Origin: a bacterium
GTDB lineage: Bacteria; Acidobacteriota; HRBIN11; JAKEFK01
Length of the DNA: 64,000 nt
NCBI GenBank assembly: GCA_022616075.1
Contig: JAKEFK010000402.1
Location: forward strand, 1 to 64,000
Reading direction: 5' to 3'
Numbering within the stretch: the stretch's first letter is position 1; every line of letters begins with the position of its first letter. Below are positions 17,542 through 26,375 of the stretch, in pieces. The translations under genes were made by a program, and so were the position numbers. The notes below the pieces were generated by a model. It worked only from the letters and a program-made list of their open reading frames with translations. It was not told where the DNA came from and did not search any database.

Positions 17542-18769
17542 CCGATGCCGACTGAAGTCGCGACTCCGCGCGAAACGGCCGCTTGAGATATTGATTTGCC
17601 AGATCGCGCGAACCCTGAATATTCGGCTGTTTGAGGACATATTGATACTCAATGGATGCGTCCGAGTTCTTTCCCATGGCATTCAAACATTGCCCGGATC
17701 GAAGATGACTTATCGTGATCAATCCAATGGGTGTGTTTTCCATGACTCTTCGCGCCGCCTGGTACCGTTCATAAGCCTTTTGCCACGAACCCATGGAAAA
17801 TAGAATTTCGGCATAATCGAACTGAATGAAATCGAGCATGTAGTCGCGCGCTTTTTCCTCTTTCAAAAGAGACTCGTGAATCGCGATGCTATCGTGGAAC
17901 TTTCCAAGCTTTGTCAGCATAGTTGCAGATTCAAAGCGGAAGACCGGATTCGTGGGGTATTTTTCCGAAAGTTTTCGCAGGAGTTTGAGCGAATCCTCGG
18001 GCCGTTTCTCGCGATCGTAGAGCACAGCAAGAACGATTGCCGCTTCATCCCGGGCAAGTTTTCCGTGATCCAACGTTTTTTCGAGCTGTTTTAGTCCCTC
18101 TTCCTTAGAACCCCGCACTCCGCCAAGAATCAGCAAAATTTTCATGGCACGAGGAAGTTTCCCCACAACGTAGTTGTACAGGCCAATGCTCATGTAAGCA
18201 TCTGCAAAATTCGGATGAGTCTTCAAAAGGCTCTTGTGCACCGCAACGGCTTCTTTTCCATGCATCAAAGAAGAAAGGAAAGCGCGCTTCACCGTGCTTT
18301 CATATCCGGCGATCGCTCCGTGCGCCGTGCCGGCATAATACAGTCCTGCAAGATCGTTTTTATCGGAACGAATACGCATTTCAGCACGAACCATTCCTTT
18401 CTCGATTGTGCGATAAAACAACTTTTCAACAGCAACATCCGTCTTGTCTTCTTTCTGACGAAAAAAAGCATTCCCGCGATTGTAAAGTTGCGTTTGTAAA
18501 CGCCGCAACCCCGAAAGGTGCTCCAGCCAAATCGCCGATGCAAGATAGACATATCCGGCCGGATGTTTTGGATCCAACTGGATCATCCTCTCAAATTGTT
18601 CCTTTCCTTTCTGGTAATCCATCTGATAAATGGCGGCGAACCCTTGCATGCCTTGAGCCTCGAGTTCGGGAGAAAGTAACGCGGTCTCGGCAGCAGAGAT
18701 GCGTGCAAAAAGGAAAACAAAACTAAAGAGAAGAAAGAATTTCAGCGGCGTGCGAATCGGGATCAACAT
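17525..18769 (-). CDS. Secreted TPR-repeat protein
   Basis: This encodes 414 residues with an N-terminal signal peptide (about 1-27, ending ARISAAE). Several TPR-like helical pairs follow, for example GFAAIYQMDYQKGKEQFERMIQLDPKHPAGY and, near the C-end, EYQYVLKQPNIQGSRD. It is probably a periplasmic scaffold. The start overlaps the last 47 bases of the peroxiredoxin gene upstream, so the two are likely cotranscribed. The ribosome site is weak. The last four residues come from the shared terminator hairpin. No catalytic motif is seen. Confidence 0.85.
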   Translation of the reverse strand: MLIPIRTPLKFFLLFSFVFLFARISAAETALLSPELEAQGMQGFAAIYQMDYQKGKEQFERMIQLDPKHPAGYVYLASAIWLEHLSGLRRLQTQLYNRGNAFFRQKEDKTDVAVEKLFYRTIEKGMVRAEMRIRSDKNDLAGLYYAGTAHGAIAGYESTVKRAFLSSLMHGKEAVAVHKSLLKTHPNFADAYMSIGLYNYVVGKLPRAMKILLILGGVRGSKEEGLKQLEKTLDHGKLARDEAAIVLAVLYDREKRPEDSLKLLRKLSEKYPTNPVFRFESATMLTKLGKFHDSIAIHESLLKEEKARDYMLDFIQFDYAEILFSMGSWQKAYERYQAARRVMENTPIGLITISHLRSGQCLNAMGKNSDASIEYQYVLKQPNIQGSRDLANQYLKRPFRAESRLQSASEKSRL

Positions 18770-19232
18770 GCGGATAAACTTTTATAATCATCCCCTCTTC
18801 ATCAATTATATAGGTAATGCGATTGGCATAATACGCGTTTTGAAACGCGCAGGCGCCGTACGCCATGCAGACGGTCCGGTTCAAATCCGACAGTAAAGGA
18901 TAAGGCAGATTCATTTCCTCCTTAAATCGCTTGTTGTCCTGAGGTGTGTCCGTGCTGATCCCGAATAAAACCGCGTTTCTAGCCGTGAAATCTTCGATCC
19001 CATCCCGGAATCTTGTCGCTTCCACTGTTCAGCCGGGTGTGTTGGCCCTAAGAAAGAACCAGAGCACAACTTTTTTACCCAGGTAATCTTTCAACCGGTG
19101 CCGCTTGCCTTGGTCATCGGATAAATCAAAGTCGGGGGCAGCCTCTTTCTCTCTGAGAAGAGAGGCTTTTGGGTGGAAGAATGCCCGTAGTTTATGGATC
19201 AAGAAGCCTGCCCCTATCCTCAGTATTCGCAT
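18723..19232 (-). CDS. PrxQ/Bcp-type peroxiredoxin, probable selenoprotein
   Basis: This peroxiredoxin frame of 169 residues is interrupted only by one in-frame TGA (19029-19031) at residue 68. The text around it, FFLRANTPG-(UGA)-TVEATRFRD, is the active-site motif of the Bcp/PrxQ family, where the UGA position is the peroxidatic cysteine (TPGC). The thioredoxin fold reads through on both sides in the same frame (APDFDLSD before; GISTDTPQDNKRFKEE, PLLSDLN and TYIIDEEG after). A SECIS-like hairpin lies just downstream. Selenocysteine insertion is therefore the best reading. The start ATG 19232 was chosen because text upstream is translated repeat. The i+5 resolving Cys is Thr here; later Cys in TVCMAYGAC may serve. 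A nonsense mutation is the alternative. Confidence 0.78.
18985..19025 (-). promoter_or_regulatory. SECIS-like hairpin after the in-frame UGA
   Basis: On the minus strand, an outer stem GTGGAA/TTTCAC and an apical stem GATTCC/GGGATC (19012-18996) close a five-base loop GGGAT. The loop starts 22 bases after the UGA and has G in its first positions. Both features agree with the known bacterial SECIS pattern bound by SelB. Confidence 0.6.
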
Positions 19233-19255
19233 GCCCGATATTATATCCGTTGATT

Positions 19256-19338
19256 CCCCTCCCTCATAAAGGGAGGGGTAGGGGAGGGTTGTCTTTTGAA
19301 ATCCAACCCCCATCTTACCTCCCCTTCATAAGGGGGAG
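19256..19338. repeat. Three-stem GC-rich repeat, copy 2
   Basis: This is the reverse orientation of the element at 8788-8868. It keeps CCCCTCCCT/AGGGAGGGG, the central GGTTG/CAACC stem and CCTCCCCTT/AAGGGGGAG in order. It separates the divergent peroxiredoxin and PilT-like genes. Confidence 0.85.
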
Positions 19339-19396
19339 AAACAGCCACCACTGTTATGATTCGCTACAAAAATGTTCGCAGTTTGGAAAACTCTTG

Positions 19397-19402
19397 TATA
19401 AT
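19397..19402 (+). promoter_or_regulatory. -10 box of the PilT-like gene
   Basis: A perfect TATAAT sits 18 bases before the TTG start, so the leader would be only about a dozen bases. A weak -35 (TTCGCA) lies 16 bases further upstream. Confidence 0.5.
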
Positions 19403-19420
19403 GTTCTGTCGTGGTGACTC

Positions 19421-20905
19421 TTGACGCTCGATGACTTGCTGAAGTTCATGGTCACGCAGAAGGCCTCCGATCTGCACCTGAAACCAATGAGGCCGCCATT
19501 GCTGCGTTTGGAAGAACGTCTCCTTCCTGTTAAGTCGGCGCCTTTGTCTCCTCAAGACATTGAAAAACTGATACTGGCGACTTTAACCCCCAAACAAAAG
19601 GCTCATCTCGATAAAAGGCTTTATGTAGATTTCGGGTATAGCCTTGCGGGTATTTCCCGGTTCCGCGCGACGGTATTTTATCAACGCGGCACGATTAGCG
19701 CCGTTTTCCGCCGAATTCCATTTGATTTTCCCTCCCTGGATGATTGGGGGTTGCCTCATGTTCTGTACCAGTTCTGTTATTTGCCCCAGGGTCTGATTCT
19801 GGTAACCGGGCCGACCGGTTCCGGAAAATCTTCGACTCTGGCCGCAATGATTCTTGAAATCAGCAATCATCGACCGGTACACGTTGTGACAATTGAGGAT
19901 CCAATTGAGTTCTTATTCAGAGATGGCATGGCTGCGATTACTCAGCGGGAAGTTGGTGAAGATGCACACTCGTTTGCTCAGGCGCTGAAGAACACGTTGC
20001 GCCAGGATCCGGATGTCATCATGATCGGTGAAATGCGCGATCCGGAAACAATCATGACAGCAATGACTGCGGCTGAGACCGGACACCTTGTGCTCAGCAC
20101 GCTGCACACCAACAGCGCCGCGCAGACAATCGATCGAATTATCGATAGCTTCCCGGAAGGGCAGCACCGGCAGATTCGCATTCAGCTGTCGCAGGTTTTG
20201 AAGGCGACCATTTCGTTAAAACTGGTCCCTCGTTGCGATCAGACAGGTTTGATCGCTGCGGTGGAAATTCTTCGCGAGAACCCGAAAGTCCAGAAGTGCA
20301 TCCTGGAAGGGACGATTCCTGAAATTGATGAAGAAGTAGAGAAATCGGTTGCTTATTACAAGATGCAATCCATGAATCAATCTCTGATTTCTCTTGTCCT
20401 GAACAATGCCATCCGAAAAGAAACGGCGTTGGCCGCTTCCACCAACCCCGGAGAGCTGGACATGGAGCTCCGAAAATTTCTCTATCAGGTGGAACACGGC
20501 ACTCAAGAAGAAGGCATGGAAGACTGGACGCTTACGGGCGAAAAACAGGGAGGAGATATGGCAGAACCCCTATCAGACTTTTCGAAAATTGTAGAATTGC
20601 AGGAAATCAAGAAATTATATGATGAAGCTCGCGATCGTCATGGCAGAGAACTCGCTGAAAAAGATGAAACCATTCAGCATCTGGAAGAGGATTTGAAAAT
20701 CAAGAGTGACGAAATTGCAAATCTTTCGAATCAAGTTCAATCCGTCAATCAGGATCGGGAAAAACTCAAGCAGCAGGTTGCTTTTACGAAAAACGAACTC
20801 GAAGGGAAAATTGCGCGTCTACAGGAAAGAATCCAGCAGCTGACGGCAGCTCCGGCTGTTCAAGCGGCAGAAAAAGGCAAAACGAGCGGATTCTTCCGAA
20901 AATAA
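19421..20905 (+). CDS. PilT-like secretion/pilus ATPase with coiled-coil tail
   Basis: This encodes 494 residues from a TTG start; an in-frame stop lies just upstream, so no earlier start exists. The T2SS/T4P retraction-ATPase core is complete. It has the N-terminal PAS-like domain, Walker A GPTGSGKSS (130-138), the Asp box VTIEDPIE (156-163), Walker B with E204 in MIGEMRDPET, and the His box around STLHTN (226-230). Normal PilT is about 350-370 residues. Here about 120 further residues form a charged coiled coil (about 385-475) and end in a Phe-Phe-Arg-Lys tail. No other pilus gene is adjacent. The tail may tether the hexamer to a partner. Confidence 0.9.
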   Translation: MTLDDLLKFMVTQKASDLHLKPMRPPLLRLEERLLPVKSAPLSPQDIEKLILATLTPKQKAHLDKRLYVDFGYSLAGISRFRATVFYQRGTISAVFRRIPFDFPSLDDWGLPHVLYQFCYLPQGLILVTGPTGSGKSSTLAAMILEISNHRPVHVVTIEDPIEFLFRDGMAAITQREVGEDAHSFAQALKNTLRQDPDVIMIGEMRDPETIMTAMTAAETGHLVLSTLHTNSAAQTIDRIIDSFPEGQHRQIRIQLSQVLKATISLKLVPRCDQTGLIAAVEILRENPKVQKCILEGTIPEIDEEVEKSVAYYKMQSMNQSLISLVLNNAIRKETALAASTNPGELDMELRKFLYQVEHGTQEEGMEDWTLTGEKQGGDMAEPLSDFSKIVELQEIKKLYDEARDRHGRELAEKDETIQHLEEDLKIKSDEIANLSNQVQSVNQDREKLKQQVAFTKNELEGKIARLQERIQQLTAAPAVQAAEKGKTSGFFRK

Positions 20906-20945
20906 ACTCCACTCCGTAGCCAATTCAGGCGGGAAGGAGACAAGA

Positions 20946-21659
20946 ATGTCGACCCCTTCCTACCTCATTTTAATTTTGTTCCTTTTCATCGCGCAGGTTT
21001 CATGCGCCTATACTGTCGTTCTGAATTCCGGTAAAAAGGTTGAAGGAACACTCATCAGCGAGCAAGAGTCTACACTCGTTATGAAGGATTCGCAGGGTGT
21101 ACTGATCAGCTTGAAGAAGAGCCTGGTTGATCTGAAAGCCACCTCCGCAGCGAATCAGCAGAAAGCAGCCCCGGTGATTTCGCCGGAGCGAGAATCAAAA
21201 AGAATACAACCTTCGATAGTGGAGATCGCTTTAGAAACAAAAAGCAAAAGAACCGGTAAAAGCAAAACGGTTACAGCTTCGGATATTGAAAATGCTCCGG
21301 AAATTTCCATCCTGGGACTGGAAGTTCAGGAAAACTCTCGAACTGCAAAAACAAAAGTTCCCGGTCCGTCAGAAAGGGATTGGGAACGCCGCCTGCTGGC
21401 ATTGAAAAGGGAAGTGAACCGCTTGAGGGAGAAACAAATCTCCGCTGAATCTAACTGCGAACAATCAAAGGAAAAACAGTTCGCGTTGCGCACGACTCCC
21501 GGCCGGAAACCGGTCGATCTGATGTCTACGTATAGAGAGAGTTCTCAGTGCCGGAAGTTCGCAGAAATTGTAAGCCAGTTGCGCGAAGCTGAGACAAGAC
21601 TCGAACAAGAGCGTGAAGAGGCCAGGCGCGCAGGTGTTTCCTGGCAGACGCTGGAATGA
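20946..21659 (+). CDS. Secreted SH3-like/coiled-coil hypothetical protein
   Basis: This encodes 237 residues. A signal peptide (about 1-20) precedes a short beta-barrel-like segment (YTVVLNSGKKVEGTLISEQ... about 22-65), a pattern seen in small secreted proteins of this group. A long low-complexity linker and a charged coiled coil (about 140-235) follow. AAGGAGACAAGA provides the ribosome site. It lies 40 bases after the PilT-like gene on the same strand, so cotranscription is likely. Function is unknown. Confidence 0.75.
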   Translation: MSTPSYLILILFLFIAQVSCAYTVVLNSGKKVEGTLISEQESTLVMKDSQGVLISLKKSLVDLKATSAANQQKAAPVISPERESKRIQPSIVEIALETKSKRTGKSKTVTASDIENAPEISILGLEVQENSRTAKTKVPGPSERDWERRLLALKREVNRLREKQISAESNCEQSKEKQFALRTTPGRKPVDLMSTYRESSQCRKFAEIVSQLREAETRLEQEREEARRAGVSWQTLE

Positions 21660-21674
21660 GTACAATAAGAGGCC

Positions 21675-22910
21675 GTGGTCCGTTACCGGAATAGAAAACT
21701 GTTTGTTGAAGACCTCGCGGTCGAACGTATCGCAGAGTCCGTCGGAACTCCGGCGTACGTTTACAGCAAAAAACAGTTGCTCGCCGGTTATGGCGCCTAT
21801 CGTAAAGCCTTTCGCGGGATTCCTCACCTGATCTGTTACGCGCTGAAAGCAAATTCGAATTTAGCTTTCTTAAAGCTTTTAGCGCGGCAGGGGAGTGGTG
21901 CGGATATTGTTTCCGGCGGAGAACTGTACCGCGCATTAAAAGCCGGATTTCCACCGGAAAGGATTGTTTTTGCAGGTGTCGGAAAAACTACAGAAGAAAT
22001 TGAAGCAGCTTTGCGCAAGAAGATCCTCGCCATTCATGTTGAGTCCAAGCAGGAACTCTATCTGATTGATTCGATAGCGGGCAGGCTCGGGCGTATGGCT
22101 CCTATAAGTTTACGAATTAATCCCGACATCGATCCGCGGACGCATCCTTACATATCCACGGGTCTGAGAAAGCATAAATTCGGAATTCCGATTAGAGACG
22201 CCTTTGCTCTCTATTCCCGCGCTCGACAAATGGGCAATCTTAGAATAGAAGGAATGCACATTCATCTCGGATCACAAATCAGCGAGGTGAAGCCCTTTGA
22301 GGATGCAGCGCGGAAATCGCTCGACCTGATCGATCAATTGCAAAATCAGGGAATTCAAATGAATCATCTTGATATCGGAGGAGGATTAGGAGTCGCCTAC
22401 GAAAAAGCCGAATCGGAAGGGGATCCATCCAAACTGGCTTCCGTGCTCAGGCCTCTGCTGACAGGAAGGAAAATCCAATTGATTCTTGAACCTGGAAGAT
22501 CGATCGTTGCGCCGGCGGGTCTGCTGTTAACAAAAGTATTGTACACCAAGGAAAACGATCGAAAACGTTTTTTGATTGTCGATGCCGGCATGAACGATTT
22601 CATCCGTCCCACGCTTTACGATGCATATCACACCATTCTTCCAGCGATTCGAGCAAAACGCGAGAGTTCTTCCTTCGATGTGGTTGGGCCTGTTTGTGAA
22701 AGCGGGGACTTTTTTGCGAAAGACCGCATTTTGCAGGAGAGTGTTCCGGGAGAATTGCTGGCTATTCTTCACGCCGGCGCCTATGGATTTTCAATGAGCT
22801 CCAACTACAACAGTCGCAGGAGACCTCCGGAAGTTCTTGTGGATGGTTCCAGGTTCTACATTATTCGCAGAAGAGAGTCGTATCAGGATTTGGTCAGACA
22901 AGAATTGTAA
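21675..22910 (+). CDS. lysA: Diaminopimelate decarboxylase
   Basis: This encodes 411 residues of the PLP-dependent fold III decarboxylase that makes L-lysine from meso-diaminopimelate in the cytoplasm. Landmarks are the Schiff-base lysine K58 in YALKANSN, the HIHLGSQI strand, the GGGLGVAYE phosphate loop, the substrate motif DAGMNDFIRP and the dimer-interface CESGD. The start is GTG 21675 with AGAGG close by. It begins 15 bases after the preceding gene. The family call is firm. It stands away from other lysine genes. Confidence 0.95.
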   Translation: MVRYRNRKLFVEDLAVERIAESVGTPAYVYSKKQLLAGYGAYRKAFRGIPHLICYALKANSNLAFLKLLARQGSGADIVSGGELYRALKAGFPPERIVFAGVGKTTEEIEAALRKKILAIHVESKQELYLIDSIAGRLGRMAPISLRINPDIDPRTHPYISTGLRKHKFGIPIRDAFALYSRARQMGNLRIEGMHIHLGSQISEVKPFEDAARKSLDLIDQLQNQGIQMNHLDIGGGLGVAYEKAESEGDPSKLASVLRPLLTGRKIQLILEPGRSIVAPAGLLLTKVLYTKENDRKRFLIVDAGMNDFIRPTLYDAYHTILPAIRAKRESSSFDVVGPVCESGDFFAKDRILQESVPGELLAILHAGAYGFSMSSNYNSRRRPPEVLVDGSRFYIIRRRESYQDLVRQEL

Positions 22911-22957
22911 CTGAACGGAGCGTAACATCTTGCCTGCATTACGGAGCGCAGGCTGAG

Positions 22958-23081
22958 CTTGTTGAATAATTCAGGATTTGGTTCTTCTAGTGGGAGCGCG
23001 GGCATCTCTGCCCGCAAAAACTTGTCGAGCGATCAGGTTTTTGCGGACTGGAACTCCGCGCTCCAACTGATTATTCAACAA
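22958..23081. repeat. Nested inverted repeat (TTGTTGAATAAT / GGAGCGCGG)
   Basis: The outer arms TTGTTGAATAATTCAG and CTGATTATTCAACAA (22958-22974, 23067-23081) enclose inner arms of about 29 bases beginning GGAGCGCGG and ending in the reverse text (22993-23064). Each inner arm is itself palindromic. GCAGGCT-type repeat text flanks both sides. It looks like a composite dispersed element between lysA and the GAF protein. Confidence 0.75.
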
Positions 23082-23139
23082 CCTCGGCTTCCAGCCTGTT
23101 CTGCTTGTAGTACAATGAATTCTGTTAACAGGTGACAAT

Positions 23140-24606
23140 ATGCCTGCTCCGTATCCGCCCGATGAAGAAAACCGGATTGCTTCGTTAAAGTCACTGGAGA
23201 TTCTGGACACTCCTCCTGAGGAACGATTTGACCGCATTACGCGCGTGACCGCGGAACTCTTCGGTGTTCCCATCGCTGTAATCTCACTGGTCGACTCCAA
23301 CAGGCAATGGTTTAAATCCTGTCAGGGTTTAGACATTCCGGAAACACCACGCGACATTTCTTTTTGTGCGCATGCCATTCTCGGCAACGATATTTTTTAT
23401 GTTCCGGACACACAAAGCGATCCACGTTTTGCGGAAAGCCCCATCGTAACGGAGCAGAACATTCGTTTTTATGCAGGCATTCCTCTCGCAGGACCCGGGG
23501 AATATATGATTGGCACGCTATGCATCATGGATCGTTATCCCCGCGAGTTGACTGAAGGGGACAAGCAGCTTCTCAGGGACCTGGGTTCGTGGGCTCATGC
23601 TGAGATCACTGCGCTCCACCTGTTGCGGGATGAAGTGGCCACAACCAGAATTCAATTAAAAGAAACCGAAGAAGTATTCTTCAAATTCCTCAATGGCCTA
23701 CCCGTAGGCGTTTTTGTTCTGGATGCTCAAGGAAAACCTTTCTACGCGAACCGGACCGCAGAGCAAATTTTGGGACAAGGCGTCAACTCCGAGTCGGGTC
23801 CCGAAAATCTTGCTGATCAATACCATGTTTTTATTGAGGGAACCGATCATGAGTATCCGGCTCACAAGATGCCGATCGTGCGAGCGTTGCAAGGCCTGAG
23901 TACTGAAGCAGAAGATATGGAAATCCATCGCCCTGATGGAACCATGTCCGTCCAGGTCTGGGCCACTCCGATTTACAACCCGCATGGCGAGATTACGCAT
24001 GCGATTGCCGCTTTTCAGGACATCACGAGCAGGAAGAGAAGCGAGAAAAGACTTGCAACGCAGCATGGTGTAACTCTCGTTCTTTCGGAAGCCCGGACAC
24101 AGGCTGAGGCCGTTCCCAAGATCTTGCAGGCCGTTTGCGAAAGCATGAACTGGGCGGTCGGCGCTTTATGGAGAGTCGATGTAATTGGCGGACTGCTGCG
24201 TTGTGTCGAGTTCTGGCATCAGCCCGGCCAGCAATTTCCCTTTTTTGAAGGGCTCAGCCGGAAACTTGGTATGTCACCTGGAATCGGACTTCCCGGGAGG
24301 GTTTGGACCACAGGTGAACCTGCCTGGATTCCCAATATTGTGGAAGATCCTAATTTTCCACGAACACCCGCTGCTCTCAAAGATGGTCTTCATGCCGCTT
24401 TTGCCTTTCCCGTCCGCTTTCAAAATGAAGTAATCGGAGTGATTGAATTCTTCAGTAAACAGATTCAGGAACCGGATAGGGAGCTACTTTCGATGTTGAC
24501 TTCTCTCGGAATGCAAATCGGCCAATTCATCGGACGGAAGCAAATTGAAGAGCTGCTGGAAGACGCCCGCGAACGCTATCGCCGCCTTACTGAAAAACAA
24601 GCCTGA
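23140..24606 (+). CDS. GAF-PAS-GAF sensor protein without an output domain
   Basis: This 488-residue cytoplasmic protein has an N-terminal GAF domain (about 15-165, with the EERFDRITRVTAELFGVPIAVISLVD opening common in sensor kinases), a PAS domain (about 175-295) and a second GAF domain (about 310-465). It ends in a short helix, EELLEDARERYRRLTEKQ, exactly where a kinase or cyclase domain would normally follow. The stop is clean, so it is either a true stand-alone sensor or a truncated kinase. AGGTGA precedes the ATG. Confidence 0.85.
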   Translation: MPAPYPPDEENRIASLKSLEILDTPPEERFDRITRVTAELFGVPIAVISLVDSNRQWFKSCQGLDIPETPRDISFCAHAILGNDIFYVPDTQSDPRFAESPIVTEQNIRFYAGIPLAGPGEYMIGTLCIMDRYPRELTEGDKQLLRDLGSWAHAEITALHLLRDEVATTRIQLKETEEVFFKFLNGLPVGVFVLDAQGKPFYANRTAEQILGQGVNSESGPENLADQYHVFIEGTDHEYPAHKMPIVRALQGLSTEAEDMEIHRPDGTMSVQVWATPIYNPHGEITHAIAAFQDITSRKRSEKRLATQHGVTLVLSEARTQAEAVPKILQAVCESMNWAVGALWRVDVIGGLLRCVEFWHQPGQQFPFFEGLSRKLGMSPGIGLPGRVWTTGEPAWIPNIVEDPNFPRTPAALKDGLHAAFAFPVRFQNEVIGVIEFFSKQIQEPDRELLSMLTSLGMQIGQFIGRKQIEELLEDARERYRRLTEKQA

Positions 24607-24609
24607 GAG

Positions 24610-24696
24610 TTATTGCAGATTGCACACTGTATATTGCAAATTGCGACACGGACCGGTTCTTCATTTTGCATGATGCAATATGCAGTTTGCAATAAA
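24610..24696. repeat. ATTGCA-word inverted repeat
   Basis: The left arm is built from TATTGCAGATTGCA and TATTGCAAATTGC words. The right arm (24664-24696) carries the complementary TTTGCATGATGCAATA and TTTGCAATA words. The middle is unrelated. Confidence 0.7.
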
Positions 24697-24726
24697 TCGC
24701 GGGTGCTCCTATAATTTGTTGCGACG

Positions 24727-25065
24727 ATGAATCCACATAAACCACCACGTAAGAAACAGCCAAAGCAACTGGCGTTAATTGATCAAAATGGCTGCACCGG
24801 CTGTGAGATGTGTATCGTTGTGTGCCCTGTTGACTGCATTGAAATCGTTCCGGGCCCGGAACATGCGGTGCTTCGTCCTCTTGTCGAAGTGGATTTGGAT
24901 CGATGCATTGGTTGCACACTCTGCGCTCAGTACTGTCCATGGGAAACCATCTATATGACCGATCATGACCTCGCTTATCAGAAGGCACCTGATTTGACGC
25001 TTCGTTCGCTTTTTCTCAATGATCCTGAAAAGAGAATCGGCGATCCACCACCCCCAAGCCAGTAG
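24727..25065 (+). CDS. 2x[4Fe-4S] ferredoxin-like protein
   Basis: This 112-residue electron carrier has two CxxCxxCxxxC sets: C23, C26, C29, C33 and C60, C63, C66, C70. By family rule the fourth Cys of each set ligates the other cluster. A short basic N-terminus and a charged C-terminal tail frame the fold. No oxidoreductase partner is adjacent, so the redox partner is unknown. The ribosome site is not evident. The stop lies five bases before a double-hairpin element. Confidence 0.92.
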   Translation: MNPHKPPRKKQPKQLALIDQNGCTGCEMCIVVCPVDCIEIVPGPEHAVLRPLVEVDLDRCIGCTLCAQYCPWETIYMTDHDLAYQKAPDLTLRSLFLNDPEKRIGDPPPPSQ

Positions 25066-25069
25066 CCAG

Positions 25070-25279
25070 TAGTGGCAGAGCATTTGCCATGGTTCTTGAA
25101 TAAACTGTTTTCGTACAAAATCAGCAACAACACTGATTTACCTTCTGCGCGCAAATGCTCTGCTTCCATCTGGGGTGCCAGCAAAGCATTTTCACGCCGA
25201 TAGTAATTCCGACTAAAGGTGAAAACTTTCCATTATCGAATATGTTTATGCACATCGGATGGAAAATGCTCTGCCACTA
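25070..25279. repeat. Double-hairpin element, copy A
   Basis: This is a 210-bp element. Its ends are TAGTGGCAGAGC and GCTCTGCCACTA. Two ~90-nt hairpins stand back to back: 25075-25163 with GCAGAGCATTTGC/GCAAATGCTCTGC arms, and 25181-25274 with GCAAAGCATTTTC/GAAAATGCTCTGC arms. Copies B (37251) and C (40629) have the same plan. The right hairpin encodes the last residues of the MFS protein. Confidence 0.85.
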
Positions 25280-26375
25280 CAAAAAAGGAAACAAGTAGAC
25301 CTGTCAGAGCGATCGCACTGCTAAATAGATACGTGGCCGCGCCATATTCTTCCCATAGATAGCCGCTGACCATTACTCCAAGCACGGTGCCCAGTCCCCA
25401 TCCCATGCTGCTGAATAAGGCTTGGCCGATGGAACGAAATCTCTCAGGAAAGATCGCATGAATCAATTTTAAGCTCGTGATGTGAAAGAGACCAAAACTG
25501 AACGCATGCATTCCTTGTGATAGCGTTAGCCATAAGTAGGACCTGGCTTCATAAATCCAAAACCAGCGCAACGCGGCAAGCAGCAAACAGATTCGAAACA
25601 GGTAGGGAAGGGAAAAGCGACTCAGAATGGAGGAAGCAAAAAAGAAGATTGCCAGCTCACTGGCTGCAGCCGCAGCCCACTGTATGCCGATGTTGGAATC
25701 CTGAAATCCAAGATCTGCAAGATGGATCGAAAAAAATCCATAATAAGCGCCCTGGCTGATATGCATCAGTAGAACACAGAGTAGAAAAATCCAGGTATTT
25801 TTCTGGAGTAGAATGCGTTTAATGCTTTCATGAGCAAAATCAATAGTGATTTTTCCCGCAGGCTGAAAAACCGATAGCACAGATAACAGAGCCAGGAAGA
25901 ACGTGAGGCCGTAAAGCACCCATACCTGATCGAAACGTTCGATGAATTTTCCAAACACTGCGGCCAGCAATATGAAACTCAACGTGCCCCACAAACGCGT
26001 TCGTCCATAATCGAGATTTCCCTTTTCTTGCTCTTCTTGAACGGTTGCTTCTGTAAATGGGAGAACGGCCGCGTTAAAAACACTGAAGATAGAAATCAGG
26101 ATCAGCAGCGCCGGATAAGATCGAAAATAAAGCATGAGCAGGAGTGGAAGAACCTGACCGGCGGAAGCAATTACGAGGATTTGCTTTCTTGCATGAAAGC
26201 GGTCTGCGAGATACCCATAGATGGGTGGCAAAAAAATTCTACCGAGGGAAGGAATCGAATAAATCGAAGCAATCTGAATGGGGGAGAGCTGCAAGTATTT
26301 CAAATAGAGAGTCCAGTAAGGGATGTAGATACCGAATGCGGCAAAATACAGAAAATAGAATAGCGCGCTGATCAT
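25233..26375 (-). CDS. MFS transporter (MFS_1-like, LacY/HcaT type)
   Basis: This is a 380-residue inner-membrane transporter with about 12 hydrophobic helices. The opening (FYFLYFAAFGIYIPYW, PPIYGYLADRF) matches the MFS_1-like group that includes nucleoside and phenylpropionate symporters. The substrate is unknown. The C-terminal residues VVAEHFPSDVHKHIR are encoded by the right arm of double-hairpin element A, so the original 3' end was replaced or extended. The start overlaps the opposite-strand fragment at 26374. Confidence 0.88.
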   Translation of the reverse strand: MISALFYFLYFAAFGIYIPYWTLYLKYLQLSPIQIASIYSIPSLGRIFLPPIYGYLADRFHARKQILVIASAGQVLPLLLMLYFRSYPALLILISIFSVFNAAVLPFTEATVQEEQEKGNLDYGRTRLWGTLSFILLAAVFGKFIERFDQVWVLYGLTFFLALLSVLSVFQPAGKITIDFAHESIKRILLQKNTWIFLLCVLLMHISQGAYYGFFSIHLADLGFQDSNIGIQWAAAAASELAIFFFASSILSRFSLPYLFRICLLLAALRWFWIYEARSYLWLTLSQGMHAFSFGLFHITSLKLIHAIFPERFRSIGQALFSSMGWGLGTVLGVMVSGYLWEEYGAATYLFSSAIALTGLLVSFFVVAEHFPSDVHKHIR

